Assembly: GCA_002840905.1 (NCBI GenBank) | Contig: PHDD01000017.1 | Location: forward strand, 1-64,000 | From: Bacteroidetes bacterium HGW-Bacteroidetes-4 | GTDB taxonomy: Bacteria > Bacteroidota > Bacteroidia > Bacteroidales > SZUA-534 | Direction of reading: 5' to 3' | Length of the DNA: 64,000 nucleotides | Shown here: piece after piece, positions 16,049 through 24,248 of the stretch | Numbering within the stretch: position 1 is the first letter of the stretch | Layout: every line of letters starts with the position of its first letter | Position numbers and translations under genes: made by a program | Notes under the pieces: generated by a model | What the model saw: the letters and a program-made list of their open reading frames with translations, nothing else | Databases searched by the model: none | What the model was told of the DNA's origin: nothing

Positions 16049-17803
16049 ATGAAAAATTTAAATGTTAAAATTTTAGCATCTTTTGCATTTGCAGCGCTCC
16101 TTTTATCAAGTTGTGGAGGGTTGAATAAAATGGTAAAAATGGCCGCTCAAGTAAAGTACGAGGTTACCCCTAAAGTACTTGAAATGCATGGCGACAGCGT
16201 TGAAGCTACACTTAAAGTTACCTTTCCGGTAAAGTATTTCCAAAAGGATGCCATCCTTGAAATTACTCCAGTATTAAAATACGATGGTGGAGAACAAGCT
16301 TTTAAGAGCCTTGTATTACAAGGTGAAGAAGCTCAGGCTAACAATCAGGTTGTATCGTACACCAGCGGTGGAACTTATTCCGTTACTTCAAAAATAGCTT
16401 TTGTTGAAGGAATGCGTCAGGCTACATTGGTTGGCCGTGTAAAAGCTACCGTTGGAAAAGATTCAGGGGAACTGCCTGAGGTTAAATTGGCTGATGGAAC
16501 TATGGCTACTGCATTATTACTCGAAGCTGATGCCTTGCCTATTGCTGCCGACGACAAATTTGTTCGAGTAACTACCGAATCAAAAGAGGCGACCATTCAC
16601 TTTGTAATTAACCAGGCTACTATCCGTGGCCAAGAGCTTAAAAAAGAAGAAATAAAAGCCTTACAGGATTTTGTTGCTGCTTCAGCTTCAAAAGAAAATG
16701 TAGAATTTAAAGGGGTTGAAATTTCAGCTTATGCTTCTCCTGACGGACCAGAAAAATTAAACACCAAACTTTCTGAAAATCGTATGAAAAATTCAGAAAG
16801 CTATTTTGCCCGCGAATTGAAGAAATCAAAAGTAGCTGGAATGGAAGAAGAATCTTTCATGCTTTCAAAAGCAACTCCTGAAGATTGGGACGGTTTCAAA
16901 AAACTAATGCAAGAATCTGACATTCAAGATAAAGAACTTATTCTTCGTGTACTATCAATGTATTCTGACCCAGTAGTTCGGGAAAAAGAAATTAAAAACA
17001 TTGCAGCTGCTTATGAAGTAATTGCTGAAAAAATTCTTCCACAACTGCGCCGTTCTAAACTAATTGTGAACATTGCCATTGTTGGTTACTCTGATGAAGA
17101 ATTAAAAGAGTTAGCTGTTTCGAACCCCGATCAACTAAAAGTAGAAGAGTTGATGTATGCTGCCAGCTTAGTTAGCGATCTAAATACAAAATTAGGCATC
17201 TACCAAAAAGTAGCCAGCAATTTTGCTGACGATTGGAGAGGCCACAACAACGTAGGTTACATTTACCTAAAACAGGGTAAAGTTGCCGAAGCAAAAGCTG
17301 CTTTGGGAGAAGCTAAAAAATTAGATGCAAACAACACAAAAGTTTTAAACAATTTAGGTGTAGTTGCTTATATGGAAGGTGATGTTAAAGCCGCTAAAGA
17401 GTATTATGATGCTGCTGCCGGTGCTGGAAACCAGGTTGGTTACAACCAGGCGTTGATTGCAGCTAAACAGGGAGCTTATGAAAACGCCCTTAATTTATTT
17501 GTAAGTAGCAAGTACAATACCTTTAACTTTGCGTTAGTTAAAATGTTGAACTATTCAGTTACTAAAAATGCCGATACTTACGATGCTGCTCTTGGAATAC
17601 TTGCAAAAGTTGAGAATCAGGATGCTGCTAATGTTTCGTATTTAAAAGCAATTATTGGTGCCCGCAAACAAGACACTGATCTTTTGTTTAACAACTTAAG
17701 AACTGCTATTGAAAAAGATGCATCGTTTAAAGCTTATGCAGCAAAAGACATTGAATTTGCTCAATATGCCAACGATGGTACTTACAAAAGCATTGTTGAA
17801 TAA
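16049..17803 (+). CDS. TPR-containing envelope lipoprotein
   Basis: 584 residues. A lipoprotein signal ends LLLSSC (cysteine 22). Residues ~35-165 look like a beta-rich domain (VKYEVTPKVLEMHGDSVEATLKVTF in pieces). Residues ~185-345 resemble an OmpA-like module: IHFVINQATIR, then ISAYASPDGPEKLNTKLSENR, which recalls the peptidoglycan-binding loop with its SPDG and NxxLSxxR elements, although divergent. From ~390 there are tetratricopeptide repeats (GHNNVGYIYLKQGKVAEAK; NLGVVAYMEGDVKAAKEYYD). It has its own promoter and a strong terminator, the pattern of a well-expressed envelope protein. Alanine- and lysine-rich. Exact role unknown. Confidence 0.85.
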   Translation: MKNLNVKILASFAFAALLLSSCGGLNKMVKMAAQVKYEVTPKVLEMHGDSVEATLKVTFPVKYFQKDAILEITPVLKYDGGEQAFKSLVLQGEEAQANNQVVSYTSGGTYSVTSKIAFVEGMRQATLVGRVKATVGKDSGELPEVKLADGTMATALLLEADALPIAADDKFVRVTTESKEATIHFVINQATIRGQELKKEEIKALQDFVAASASKENVEFKGVEISAYASPDGPEKLNTKLSENRMKNSESYFARELKKSKVAGMEEESFMLSKATPEDWDGFKKLMQESDIQDKELILRVLSMYSDPVVREKEIKNIAAAYEVIAEKILPQLRRSKLIVNIAIVGYSDEELKELAVSNPDQLKVEELMYAASLVSDLNTKLGIYQKVASNFADDWRGHNNVGYIYLKQGKVAEAKAALGEAKKLDANNTKVLNNLGVVAYMEGDVKAAKEYYDAAAGAGNQVGYNQALIAAKQGAYENALNLFVSSKYNTFNFALVKMLNYSVTKNADTYDAALGILAKVENQDAANVSYLKAIIGARKQDTDLLFNNLRTAIEKDASFKAYAAKDIEFAQYANDGTYKSIVE

Positions 17804-17824
17804 GTAAAAGATAAAATATATTTT

Positions 17825-17863
17825 AAAAAGAGAGGCTCACCAACTGGTGAGCCTCTCTTTTTT
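17825..17863. terminator. Bidirectional terminator after the TPR lipoprotein
   Basis: 17-bp perfect stem (17825-17841 with 17846-17862), loop AACT, A and T flanks. It lies between the plus-strand gene ending at 17803 and the minus-strand methyltransferase ending at 17884. Confidence 0.93.
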
Positions 17864-17883
17864 GTTACTATAAAAACGTTCAG

Positions 17884-18414
17884 TTATAAACGGAGTTTTC
17901 GGAAAAAGTCCCACAATACAATGCCAGCACTTACCGATATATTAAATGAATGTTTTGTGCCGAACTGCGGAATCTCAATACTTCCATGGCACAAGTTTAC
18001 TACTTTCTGTGACACTCCTTTTACCTCGTGGCCAAAAACAAGTGCGTACTTTTCATTTCGATTCGGAACAAATTGTTCCAGACTAATACTGCCTTCAACC
18101 TGCTCAATGGCAAAAACAGTATAATTTGCTTCTTTTAACTTCTCAACTGCATCGCTGGTGTGTTCAAAATATTCCCAATGTACCGATTCTGTTGCGCCCA
18201 AAGCAGTTTTATGAATGTCTTTATTGGGCGGCGTAGCAGTAATTCCACACAAGTAAACGGCTTCAATACAAAAACCATCACCAGTTCTAAAAACCGAACC
18301 AATGTTATTTAAACTTCTGACATTATCGAGTACAACAACAATTGGTGCTTTTTCGGTTTGCTTAAATTCATCAATAGAAATGCGTCCAAGTTCTTCGTTT
18401 AAACGTTTTCTCAT
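17884..18414 (-). CDS. SpoU/TrmH-family RNA 2'-O-ribose methyltransferase
   Basis: SAM-dependent methylation of a ribose in tRNA or rRNA. 176 residues from ATG 18414; a longer frame to 18474 overlaps the upstream arcA and adds nothing family-like. Motif 1 is DNVRSLNNIGSVFRTGDGF, and the SAM-knot motifs are ALVFGHEVKGVS and IPQFGTKHSFNISVSAGIVLWD. No N-terminal substrate-binding extension, so it is the minimal TrmH/TrmL type. Lies 17 bases after arcA and probably shares its transcript. Target nucleotide unknown. Confidence 0.9.
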   Translation of the reverse strand: MRKRLNEELGRISIDEFKQTEKAPIVVVLDNVRSLNNIGSVFRTGDGFCIEAVYLCGITATPPNKDIHKTALGATESVHWEYFEHTSDAVEKLKEANYTVFAIEQVEGSISLEQFVPNRNEKYALVFGHEVKGVSQKVVNLCHGSIEIPQFGTKHSFNISVSAGIVLWDFFRKLRL

Positions 18415-18431
18415 GCTTAAAAAGAATATAA

Positions 18432-19688
18432 TTACCAGTTTACTTTTTTCCGACGCACCGGCATCGACATACAACGGGCACCACCACCACCTCGAGCCAA
18501 TTCAGAACCATCAATAGTTAAAACGTATTTTTGGTAGCTTTCAAGGCTTACTTTTTTGTTTATCACATCGCGTGCGCGGATAATCTCGAAACCATGCTTA
18601 TTCATTTCATCCATGGTGTAAACATTTCGCTCGTAACCAATTACTTTACCTGGCCCAAGAGCAAAGAAATTAGCACCACTGTGCCATTGTTCGCGTTCCT
18701 GAGTCCAGGGATCGGCTTGTCCGCCACAATATACCGGCTCCACATCGATGCCCAGGCTTTTTAAGCAAACCAATAAATTTGAAACAGTATTTATTTTTAC
18801 TCTGTCGCCAAGCAACTGAATATGTACGGTTTGGTATTTGTTTGGCTGCAAAATTACGGGTTCAAACACCATGCATTTGTGGGTGTCTAAAAAAGTGAAA
18901 ACCATATCGAGGTGAATAAACGATTCGGGCGATTCGGGTAATTCCTGAACAATAATATGCTTAATAATTCCACGTTGCTGCGCCTGTTCCAAAATAAAAT
19001 CGATGCCTTGCGAGGTGGTTCTCATACCGGTTCCGATGACCAAAACATCTTCGCGAGCCACCAAAAAATCGCCCCCTTCAATCGAAATTTCAGGATCGGC
19101 TCCATGATAACGTGCCGGATTTATGGTTTGGGTGGTAAACGTGGGATGATGCTTGAAAATGGCTTCCATAATTCGCGTTTCCCTATCGCGAACCTGACTG
19201 GCCATTTTACCAATAAGTACATTTTGATTAACTGCCATAGAGGCATCGCGCATAAAGAAAAAGTTATGCAAAGGCCGCATGGAATAACGGTCTTTATTGA
19301 AAAAACGGGTGAGGTTGTCTTTTTTCATGATCACCCCTTCGATTAGCACACGGGTTAAATCGTTTGAGTCGAGCGATAGCAGGTAATCTTTATTATCCTG
19401 AATATTTTCATAATAAAATATTTCATCGACCAGTTGCTTTTTAACTTCATCAATCTTAACCACCTCGTGAAGTAAATCGCGCAATTCAAAAACTTTAGCA
19501 TGTTTTTGCACCACTCCTTTAAATTGGCAATATTCTTTTTGGGCAACGGCTAAATTCAGAATATCGCTATAAAGCGCACGTTCAGCATTTTTCGGTGTCA
19601 TGTTTTCAACCTCTTGGCCGGGTGTATGTATAATCACCGCCTCTAATTCACCAATTTCAGACGAAACCTGAACCTGAATATTTTCCAT
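18432..19688 (-). CDS. arcA: Arginine deiminase
   Basis: Hydrolyses arginine to citrulline and ammonia. 418 residues, normal for the enzyme. Motifs of the guanidino-modifying fold: NFFFMRDAS at 142-150 (usual form FTRD), SIEGGDF at 202-208, HLDMVFT at 259-265, and the nucleophile Cys406 in GGGGARCMSMP near the C terminus. All catalytic positions are present. Ornithine carbamoyltransferase and carbamate kinase, the usual partners that make ATP, are not in the window. The gene lies between a small lipoprotein gene (28 bases upstream) and an RNA methyltransferase (17 bases downstream). Confidence 0.93.
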   Translation of the reverse strand: MENIQVQVSSEIGELEAVIIHTPGQEVENMTPKNAERALYSDILNLAVAQKEYCQFKGVVQKHAKVFELRDLLHEVVKIDEVKKQLVDEIFYYENIQDNKDYLLSLDSNDLTRVLIEGVIMKKDNLTRFFNKDRYSMRPLHNFFFMRDASMAVNQNVLIGKMASQVRDRETRIMEAIFKHHPTFTTQTINPARYHGADPEISIEGGDFLVAREDVLVIGTGMRTTSQGIDFILEQAQQRGIIKHIIVQELPESPESFIHLDMVFTFLDTHKCMVFEPVILQPNKYQTVHIQLLGDRVKINTVSNLLVCLKSLGIDVEPVYCGGQADPWTQEREQWHSGANFFALGPGKVIGYERNVYTMDEMNKHGFEIIRARDVINKKVSLESYQKYVLTIDGSELARGGGGARCMSMPVRRKKVNW

Positions 19689-19716
19689 ATAATTATTTAA
19701 TTAGCTGTTTTACTGT

Positions 19717-20196
19717 TTAATATTGTTTGCTATTGGTTTGACTTTTGAGTTTTCCTTTTTCAAAAGTAAGCTGATTAACCAGCTTTCCCTCGACATCAAA
19801 AAAACTCCATTCTCCATGTTTTTCACCTTGTAAAAAGGTTCCCTGATAAAACAAGGCTCCGTTCTCGTGATAAGCTTTAGCAATGCCATCGGGGATTCCT
19901 TTGGAGTAATTCACTTCGCGCCACAGCGAACCGTGTTCAAACCAAAATATCCAGACTCCTTCACGTTTTCCTTCGTTTATAGCACCTTCGATACGCTTAT
20001 TCCCATTTTCATAATAGTGTATCTCCTTTATGAAAACCAGTTCGTCATTGTTTCTTTGATAGTATTTTTCAAATTTGGGTTGACCATTATCGTAGCTGTC
20101 AACCACCTCTTTAATTGTTCCTGGTTGACAACTCTCAATTAAAATCAGCAAAAGCAACGGCAATAATCCTGAATGTTTGAGAAAAAACCTTTTCAT
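19717..20196 (-). CDS. Lipoprotein with MORN-variant (YwqK-like) repeats
   Basis: 159 residues. Lipoprotein signal ending LILIESC (cysteine 23). The mature part is made of short repeats of the form YxNGxxxxEGxxxxGxRxGxWxxW: YYENGNKRIEGAINEGKREG, HGSLWREVNYSKGIPDG, ENGALFYQGTFLQGEKHGEW. These are MORN_2 repeats as in YwqK-type proteins, of structural or binding role. Starts at ATG 20196. Same strand as arcA, 28 bases upstream of it, so possibly co-transcribed. Confidence 0.82.
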   Translation of the reverse strand: MKRFFLKHSGLLPLLLLILIESCQPGTIKEVVDSYDNGQPKFEKYYQRNNDELVFIKEIHYYENGNKRIEGAINEGKREGVWIFWFEHGSLWREVNYSKGIPDGIAKAYHENGALFYQGTFLQGEKHGEWSFFDVEGKLVNQLTFEKGKLKSQTNSKQY

Positions 20197-20270
20197 CTGT
20201 TAAATTTCAAATTTGGCACAGAGCAACCATTGATTGGTAAAAGCTGCTTGAATGTAGTGAACGCATGCAA

Positions 20271-20699
20271 TTAAATTCCTATCATTTTAAATTGTGCAGC
20301 TATAAATGCTGCAAATGCCCACAAAAATAATAAAACTGATATCAAAATATCGGAAAACAACAGGGTGTTTTCAGAAAACATTTTTCTAAACAGCAAAAAG
20401 GAATAAAGAAGACGTAAAAAAAGCTGAACAGCAAAAAAGGTAAATATATGGATAGAGAAGGTATTAAATGAGAGGGCTTGTTGCCAGTTACCACGTACAA
20501 TTTCAGAGAAAGCTCGCGACAAACCGGTGCTGACAACTGGAACGTTGTACATTGACGGTATGGGATGAACCCGTCCGCCAGCACTAAAAATGCCGGAGTA
20601 TAGTATCATTACTACAATTACTCCGGCAATTATTCCATTAATTTTAAGGTAGGCCTTTCGGCTTTGATTATTCCAATTCCACTTTTTGCTTCTTGGCAT
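20271..20699 (-). CDS. DUF2752-like membrane protein lacking the family cysteines
   Basis: 142 residues from ATG 20699. Three membrane segments: about 25-43, 90-112 and 118-138. Between the first two, GRVHPIPSMYNVPVVSTGLSRAF, IVRGNWQQALSFN and the following hydrophobic helix line up with the DUF2752 pattern CPxxxxxGxxCPGCGxTRAxxxLxxGxxxxAxxxN. Every cysteine of that pattern is replaced (HP for CP, VVSTG for CPGCG). The gene overlaps the end of the upstream DUF4190-like gene by 32 bases, so translation is probably coupled. A start at ATG 20723 is also open. Family call is inference from the pattern. Confidence 0.65.
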   Translation of the reverse strand: MPRSKKWNWNNQSRKAYLKINGIIAGVIVVMILYSGIFSAGGRVHPIPSMYNVPVVSTGLSRAFSEIVRGNWQQALSFNTFSIHIFTFFAVQLFLRLLYSFLLFRKMFSENTLLFSDILISVLLFLWAFAAFIAAQFKMIGI

Positions 20700-21195
20700 T
20701 TTTAATTTCAATTTTTGCCTCATCGAGAGCAGCTTTTACTTCTTTCTTAATTGCATTGGAAGCGCTGTCAACTTCAATTTCAATACTATCAACAACACCT
20801 TCTAAATGGTCGAGTGCACTCTCGAGCTCGTCCAGCGAATGAATTTCTTCAAAATTCTCATCCAAATCTTCAAAATTTTTAACCCATTCAAATTTATCTT
20901 TAAAGGTGTCTTTAAAGATGTTTTTTGAGTTAACCAGTAAAACTATCATTAAAATGGCAATAAAAATTGCAGCACCCCCAAGAGCAATTCCGGCAATTCC
21001 CATACCTTTGGGATCATTCTGAGCATTTGCTTTTGAAACGGCTAACGAGCCAAAAACAACGGCCAGGCTACCCATAAAAATTCCGATAACTCCTACGCAA
21101 GGTATGATAGCAAAGAGTAATGAAAAAATTCCAATTATAAGTCCTGCAATGGCAAAACCCTGTCCATTATTTTGTCGATACGTTTTATTTTCCAT
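20668..21195 (-). CDS. DUF4190-like membrane protein with acidic coiled tail
   Basis: 175 residues. The N-terminal half has two hydrophobic segments in the DUF4190 manner (GFAIAGLIIGIFSLLFAIIP; GIAGIALGGAAIFIAILMIV) joined by VFGSLAVSKANAQNDPKG. The C-terminal ~80 residues are highly charged and heptad-like (EDLDENFEEIHSLDELESAL; EIEVDSASNAIKKEV), likely a coiled coil. Overlaps the next gene. DUF4190 and DUF2752 proteins are often encoded side by side in Bacteroidetes (general family knowledge), which supports both calls. Function unknown. Confidence 0.75.
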   Translation of the reverse strand: MENKTYRQNNGQGFAIAGLIIGIFSLLFAIIPCVGVIGIFMGSLAVVFGSLAVSKANAQNDPKGMGIAGIALGGAAIFIAILMIVLLVNSKNIFKDTFKDKFEWVKNFEDLDENFEEIHSLDELESALDHLEGVVDSIEIEVDSASNAIKKEVKAALDEAKIEIKNAKKQKVELE

Positions 21196-21353
21196 GATTC
21201 CCTGATTTAGGTTTAAATTTAATACTTTATAAGCGATATACAGCTAAACAACGACAAAATAAGGGAAACGTTACACATTTTCACTATCATTTTCTTTATA
21301 TTTTTTTGATTTTCGGGTATAGGTTTTAACTATACCCACATAACATGAATCGA

Positions 21354-21385
21354 TTTGACATGCCTTTCATTAGTTTGTATATTTG
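21354..21385 (+). promoter_or_regulatory. Bacteroidetes promoter (TTTG-N20-TATATTTG) for dps
   Basis: TTTG at 21354-21357 and TATATTTG at 21378-21385 with exactly 20 bases between, an ideal match. Predicted start near 21391, leader about 40 bases. One of the three best promoters in the window. Confidence 0.65.
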
Positions 21386-21429
21386 TTCATCAAAAACCAA
21401 CAAAAGTTTAAACATTAAATTATATTATT

Positions 21430-21894
21430 ATGAACAGAATTGGATTAAATACAGAAAAAAGTAACAAACTGGCTTTACAGTTAAACGACTTATTGGCTAA
21501 TTATCAGGTTTTTTACATGAACACACGCGGTTTTCATTGGAATATTAAGGGTGAGAAGTTTTTTGAACTTCACTTAAAATTTGAAGAATTGTATAACGAT
21601 CTGGTACTAAAAGTGGATGAAATTGCTGAACGAATTTTAACCTTGGGAGGAACTCCAACACATAACTTTTCGGAGTATTTAAAGAATTCAGAAATTAAAG
21701 AAACTCCAAACCTAACCGGAGCCAACGAAACGGTTAAATCGGTTCTGGATTCATTTAAAATTCTTTTGGTAAAGCAACGGGCCATTCTTGAACTGGCAGG
21801 AGAAGCCAATGATGAAGGAACTAACGCTTTAATGAGCGATTATATTCGTGAACAGGAAAAACTGGTTTGGATGTATACCGCATCATTAAGTTAA
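21430..21894 (+). CDS. dps: Dps family DNA-binding / ferritin-like protein
   Basis: Dodecameric mini-ferritin that oxidises and stores iron with peroxide and protects DNA. 154 residues, usual length. The di-iron ligands are all in place with Dps spacing: His36 (GFHWNIKG), His48, Asp63 and Glu67 (within KVDEIAERIL). No lysine-rich N-terminal DNA-binding tail is obvious. Single gene with its own ideal promoter; oxidative-stress control is likely but no OxyR site was identified. Confidence 0.93.
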   Translation: MNRIGLNTEKSNKLALQLNDLLANYQVFYMNTRGFHWNIKGEKFFELHLKFEELYNDLVLKVDEIAERILTLGGTPTHNFSEYLKNSEIKETPNLTGANETVKSVLDSFKILLVKQRAILELAGEANDEGTNALMSDYIREQEKLVWMYTASLS

Positions 21895-21953
21895 ATACAA
21901 TCCAAAACACATGATATTGGGGACGGCCGGATGGGTAGTCCTTTTTTATTTTA

Positions 21954-23165
21954 TTATTCCTTTTCCAGTGCTTCTTCAATAACGTGAATTTCGAGGCTAT
22001 CGGCCGGAGGCAGCGAATCGGGATATAAAATATGAAGCAGGCGGCGCGTACTTATATGGGCTCCCTTGCTTCGGTTTTTTAAAATAATTAATGTTGTAGA
22101 ATCTTGGGGTATACGCAATAATAAGGTTTTAAAACCGTGCCACCATCCACCATGAAACAATACTTTGACTGAATCCTGACCCCAGTAAAACATACGCCAG
22201 CCATAACCGTAATTCGATTTAAAATGCAATGGTTTACCCCAGGGCTGAAAAGCCAGTTCCAAAGTGTCGCTATCTAGTATTTGATTATGGTACAATCCCT
22301 GATCCCACTTAAATAAATCGGCAGCACTGGCATATATGCCTTTGTCGCCCATTACCCCGTCGAGGTAATTGTCTTCCGCTTCGCGCCACCAGTAGAGGTA
22401 TCCTGTAGCTGCTGTTGCAGGTTTTTCATTTTTAATACCCCTATAAATGAAGGATTGATCCATTTTTAAAGGTTTAAAAATATTTGTTTCAACATATTCG
22501 TCGAAAGGCAAACCACTTACCTTTTCAACAATGGCTGCTAAAACAGCGTAGCCAGTATTGCTATAAAGGTAACGCTGGTTTGGCGAAAAGTAAATGGAAA
22601 TGTTTTTACTTATAATTTCCTGAACTACCTGTTGATTCGAAATTAAGGTATCGTATGTGGTGGGAATATGCTGTAAAAAGTAATGGTAATTAGGCAAACC
22701 CGAACGGTGTGAGAGCATTTGATGAATGGTAATTCCTTTTAAAGGAAAACCGGGATAAAAATGCTCAATGGAATCGCTTAATTTTAGTTTCTTCTGCTGG
22801 TAGAGTTGCAATATGGCTACGCTTGTAAATTGCTTTGATACAGATGCCAGTTGAAAAGTTGTATTTTCAGTAAGGGTATCTTTATTTTTATAATTACTAT
22901 AGCCAAAACTTCCTGAATAAAAAACCGAATCCTTTTGGCCGATTAATACGACTCCATTGAAACCATATTTATGATGCAAATCAGCAAACAAATGCTTTAG
23001 TTGTTGTTGCTGGTTTGCTGAATAAGAGAAATAAACCAGGGTGTCGCTAACAGCAGGTTCTGCGGCTTCTTCGTTGCAATTGCCATTGTTAGATGCTGCA
23101 AAAGCAATTACTGAAGCCACAAACCACCAGGTCACCAGAGTTTTATTGTCCTTAAAAAAAAGCAA
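21954..23165 (-). CDS. Serine hydrolase of the beta-lactamase / penicillin-binding-protein fold
   Basis: About 403 residues. Class C beta-lactamase-like motifs: SVSK at 108-111 (nucleophile Ser108), YSN at 201-203, and HGGWWHGF in the position of the third motif. MLSHRSGLPNY is the usual family block. These enzymes act as D-aminopeptidases, esterases or peptidases; antibiotic resistance is not implied. An N-terminal hydrophobic stretch (WWFVASVIAFAAS) acts as export signal. No ATG exists near the start: TTG at 23165, three bases after the ppa stop, or GTG at 23135 must serve. Probably translated from the ppa transcript. Confidence 0.85.
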   Translation of the reverse strand: MLFFKDNKTLVTWWFVASVIAFAASNNGNCNEEAAEPAVSDTLVYFSYSANQQQQLKHLFADLHHKYGFNGVVLIGQKDSVFYSGSFGYSNYKNKDTLTENTTFQLASVSKQFTSVAILQLYQQKKLKLSDSIEHFYPGFPLKGITIHQMLSHRSGLPNYHYFLQHIPTTYDTLISNQQVVQEIISKNISIYFSPNQRYLYSNTGYAVLAAIVEKVSGLPFDEYVETNIFKPLKMDQSFIYRGIKNEKPATAATGYLYWWREAEDNYLDGVMGDKGIYASAADLFKWDQGLYHNQILDSDTLELAFQPWGKPLHFKSNYGYGWRMFYWGQDSVKVLFHGGWWHGFKTLLLRIPQDSTTLIILKNRSKGAHISTRRLLHILYPDSLPPADSLEIHVIEEALEKE

Positions 23166-23168
23166 GGC

Positions 23169-23846
23169 TTAAACCTTTGAAAGAGCTACCTGAATGTTGT
23201 CGAGCCAGTCCATATAATCAGTCATGGCGGCTTGAATTACTTCGAGGGCTTCGTCTTGTCCGTAAATATTAGGAATCTCTGTGTTCGATTCTTCGCCGGG
23301 GATATCTTTGTAAGTTAAGAAATAATGCTTCAGCCGGTCGATAACCAGGGTTGGCAAATCGGCCATATCGTTTATGTGTCCGTAGGTTGCATCGTCTTTT
23401 AAAACGGCAATAATTTTATCGTCTGCTTCATTTCCATCAATCATCCGAAAACCGCCAATTGGAATGGCTTTTACCAGAATGTCGCCGTGGCTGATGGCTT
23501 TTTCAGTTAAAATACAGATATCGAGCGGGTCGCCATCTCCAATAATATTTTGTCGGCCCGATTTTTCCATACAAAAATCGCCCACCAGTTTTCCACAATA
23601 GGTTTGCGGTAAAAAGCCATAAAGCGCCGGAATTACATTGGAATACTTTTGTGGCCTGTCTATCCGTAAATATCCGCTCGATTTATCTACCTCGTATTTA
23701 ACGGTGTCGGTTGGTACCATTTCAATAAAGGCATTTACTTTTCGGGGTGCTTCGCTACCCAAGTCAATCCCATGCCAGGGATGCGATTTATACCGCAATC
23801 CCATGAGACGTCCAATGGGATCCATCAATTTTCCGCCAATCTGCAT
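23169..23846 (-). CDS. ppa: Inorganic pyrophosphatase (family I)
   Basis: Hydrolyses pyrophosphate to phosphate in the cytoplasm, driving biosynthesis. 225 residues from ATG 23846; a TTG at 23864 is open but overlaps a CATCTTTG element (23862-23869, one off the -7 consensus). Signature DGDPLDI with three metal-binding aspartates, YGFLPQTYC, and EADDKIIAVLKDD are all present. Longer than the E. coli enzyme and beginning MQIGGKLMDPIGRLMGLRYKSHPW-type residues, as in the larger Bacteroidetes form. Stops three bases before the serine hydrolase. Confidence 0.94.
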   Translation of the reverse strand: MQIGGKLMDPIGRLMGLRYKSHPWHGIDLGSEAPRKVNAFIEMVPTDTVKYEVDKSSGYLRIDRPQKYSNVIPALYGFLPQTYCGKLVGDFCMEKSGRQNIIGDGDPLDICILTEKAISHGDILVKAIPIGGFRMIDGNEADDKIIAVLKDDATYGHINDMADLPTLVIDRLKHYFLTYKDIPGEESNTEIPNIYGQDEALEVIQAAMTDYMDWLDNIQVALSKV

Positions 23847-23955
23847 ATGCTTATTTTTTTGCAAAGATGGTTAATAATATTTCTCTACACTAATTTTTTT
23901 TGTTCATCCACTACAACCGCGGCAAATACAAAATGTTTTTTAATCAGATATGTTT

Positions 23956-24237
23956 TTAAGGCAGGCTTGTAAATTTTTGAGCAAATTGATGGATGGCTTC
24001 ATCATTAATTTGTGAAATAGATTGGGTGATTTTTGCTATCTTTTTTAAATCTGATTGAATTTATCCGGCATGTATAGAACCACCAGGAACTAAATTATCG
24101 AACTCATACAATTCTGGTATGCTTTTTTCTATTGACAGGATAAAAATGGCAACCTGACCGTTGAGTTTTTCCTTTAATATATGAGCCGTTTTCTCACTTC
24201 TGCCGTGTTTGGTAGCATAAAGAATTAAGGTGATCAC
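23956..24237 (-). pseudogene. Flavodoxin-family (HemG-like) gene remnant with internal stop and central deletion
   Basis: Reading the minus strand from GTG 24237 gives ITLILYATKHGRSEKTAHI, the phosphate loop and first helix of a flavodoxin/protoporphyrinogen-oxidase-like domain, then IPELYEFDNLVPGGSIHAG, the second FMN loop. A TAA at 24061-24063 ends this after 58 residues. In the same frame beyond the stop, a second piece ending INDEAIHQFAQKFTSLP resembles the C-terminal helix of the same family, and then a final TAA. About half of a normal ~160-residue protein is missing between the two pieces. It begins 11 bases after the DUF456 gene. This accounts for most of the 400-base spacer 23847-24248. 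Confidence 0.72.
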
Positions 24238-24248
24238 TGCTTTTTCTT

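Noticed and set aside
21911-21945. Hairpin GGAC...GTCC with T run after dps as a terminator
   Set aside because: The outer stem has only four pairs and the interior pairs poorly; too weak to call.
21954-23165. Antibiotic-resistance beta-lactamase
   Set aside because: The motifs fit the broad serine hydrolase family, whose members mostly act as peptidases or esterases; nothing points to drug hydrolysis.
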